Virus record (IMG/VR): IMGVR_UViG_3300037041_000681
Span: 1-31,628 of that record
From: a virus
DNA: 31,628 bases
Strand: one strand, 5' to 3'
Below the pieces are notes generated by a model. The model was not told where the DNA came from. It ran no database searches and saw only the letters and a list, made by a program, of their open reading frames with translations. Shown piece by piece: positions 30,596 to 31,628 of this stretch. Numbering within the stretch: position 1 is the first letter of the stretch; each line of letters starts with the position of its first letter. The translations under genes and the position numbers were made by a program.

Positions 30596-31628
30596 ATGTG
30601 TATAGACTTAACAAATACAGAGTATAATAGATTAGACGCAGTTTCTAAAAAATATACTGATTGGAAGATATGTTCACTAACATTCTCAGGTGGTGGTAGT
30701 GGTTCAGTAGGTCCGACAGGTCCGACAGGTCCGACAGGTCCGACAGGTCCGACAGGTCCACAAGGCCCTCAAGGTGTAACTGGTTCAACAGGTCCAACAG
30801 GTTCACAGGGTATTCAAGGTGCGACAGGTCCTCAAGGAACTGGTGCTACTGGTCCTCAAGGAGCAACGGGAGCAACGGGTTCACAAGGTCCTCAAGGCCC
30901 TTCTACTGGTAAGACATACTGGTTCAATCAATCAACGACAGCAAGTGTGGTTGGATATTCTGTCTTAGGAACAATGCCAACAGGAGCCGTACAACAAACA
31001 GTAAGTGGTAATGTATCAGGTTCAAGTACTGGTAATTTAATAACAAGTTATATTACAGAAGAGTTAGGTTTTACAGTAATAAGAGGTGGTGAGCAGATTT
31101 TTCACTTACATTTCATTAAACCAGCTTCTAATGACCAACTCTATACTTATGTTGAATTACAGTTAGCAAACTCACTTGGAGTACCTTACCCTGGCGTATT
31201 CACAACTTCTGTGGAATACATTGGATGGAACTCTGGTAATCCTACTTTGGTACTACCAGAAATTACACTTTTGACTACGAATATATTAGCAACAGATAGA
31301 ATGATTGCTCGTATTTATATAAACAATTCAGACAGTACAAATCATAACTATACATTCTATACAGAAGGTGCTCAATACTACTCTTATGTTTTAACATCTT
31401 TAGAAATACTCGGAACTCCTGGCGCAACAGGAGCAACGGGAGCAACAGGTCCTCAAGGTATTCAAGGTGTTACAGGTCCTGCTGGTGCTACTGGTTCAAT
31501 AGGAGCAACAGGTCCTCAAGGTATTCAAGGTCCGACAGGCTCGAATGGAGCAACAGGTCCTAAAGGAGCAACAGGTCCAACAACTACTCTATATCCATCA
31601 ACTACTGTTCAAAGTTTTATTCAAAACT
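30596..31628 (+). CDS. Collagen-like tail fibre, 5' part (continues at 1-621)
   Basis: The start ATG at 30596 (followed by TGT ATA GAC) gives [20 protein letters not shown], a Gly/Ser linker, and Gly-X-Y repeats. These open with five identical GPT units (30710-30754), run for 14 triplets, break with a single GT, and go on for seven more triplets. A globular domain of about 165 residues follows (about 107-272), then a second run of 19 Gly-X-Y triplets (273-329) that carries across the junction. The full protein has 508 residues. The two-stalk layout, collagen-domain-collagen-domain, is suited to a long trimeric side fibre. The first domain is of no known family. It lies 10 nt after the small conserved gene. 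Confidence 0.85.
   Translation, partial: MCIDLTNTEYNRLDAVSKKYTDWKICSLTFSGGGSGSVGPTGPTGPTGPTGPTGPQGPQGVTGSTGPTGSQGIQGATGPQGTGATGPQGATGATGSQGPQGPSTGKTYWFNQSTTASVVGYSVLGTMPTGAVQQTVSGNVSGSSTGNLITSYITEELGFTVIRGGEQIFHLHFIKPASNDQLYTYVELQLANSLGVPYPGVFTTSVEYIGWNSGNPTLVLPEITLLTTNILATDRMIARIYINNSDSTNHNYTFYTEGAQYYSYVLTSLEILGTPGATGATGATGPQGIQGVTGPAGATGSIGATGPQGIQGPTGSNGATGPKGATGPTTTLYPSTTVQSFIQN
30710..30754 (+). repeat. Tandem 9-bp repeat (GGTCCGACA x5)
   Basis: Five exact copies of GGTCCGACA encode five Gly-Pro-Thr units at the beginning of the collagen stalk, before the code diverges to other triplet codons. Perfect tandem copies of 9 bp are prone to gain and loss of whole Gly-X-Y units without a frameshift, so stalk length could vary between isolates. 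Confidence 0.95.
31502..31628. repeat. Direct repeat of contig ends (right copy)
   Basis: Identical to bases 1-127. It shows that the sequence closes into a circle of 31,501 bp. Confidence 0.95.

Noticed and set aside
1-31628. tRNA or rRNA genes
   Set aside because: I saw no cloverleaf with a T-loop GTTCRAATC-type core in any gap; the gaps are short and AT-rich.

Overview
The window is a complete, circularly closed genome of a tailed bacteriophage. It is strongly AT-rich and every gene I can support lies on the plus strand. Bases 1-127 are identical to 31502-31628, so the unique genome is 31,501 bp, and one collagen-like fibre gene runs across the cut (30596 to the end, continuing at 1-621). 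Several structural proteins resemble types I know from phages of Bacteroidetes/Flavobacteriales: the DUF6712-like connector, the portal with a WxxYGDDNLYPxxL motif, the tail tube, the Dit-like and hub proteins, and an XkdF-type protease with a KTSC tail. Start sites have A-rich leaders and no strong Shine-Dalgarno sequence, which also fits that phylum. A tape measure gene and a tail tube gene without a sheath suggest a siphovirus. I see no integrase, repressor, tRNA or CRISPR.

Layout, following the circle from the terminase. 25601-27960: a DNA methyltransferase, TerS and TerL. 28016-28788: tail-assembly chaperone pair joined by a probable -1 ribosomal frameshift. 28781-30145: a terminator-like domain fused to a collagen stalk and an adhesin-like head. 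30169-30585: small conserved protein. 30596-621: second collagen-like fibre. 639-9904: gp10-like neck protein, Dit-like protein, baseplate hub, fibre/baseplate protein and tape measure. 9923-15623: protease, scaffold, major capsid, tail tube, structural protein, portal and connector. 15668-17329: tiny basic protein, two lysis-type membrane proteins, a repeat protein and a fibre. 17466-18706: a PD-(D/E)XK nuclease and an unknown. 18707-25468: the accessory/early region, with zinc-binding proteins, a family-A-polymerase-like protein, an HNH nuclease, a sigma-like factor, small proteins and a second methyltransferase.

Regulation is the most striking part. Six intergenic sites share TTAGAAAAA followed, 21-22 nt later, by TATATTATA; these look like phage-specific promoters for structural and packaging genes. 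Four sites in 18.7-21.2 kb share GGGA followed exactly 18 nt later by ATATATA. Three genes end in a shared GTGAGRAACAATAATA box. The phage encodes a sigma-70-like protein (22329-22823) that could read one of these classes.

The least explained locus is 19108-20462. A short polymerase-like protein with recognisable motifs A, B and C follows a structured leader that contains a decoy start-stop copy of its own initiation site, and the gene carries a 32-bp near-perfect in-frame direct repeat around its catalytic motif A. No helicase, primase or endolysin was recognised.
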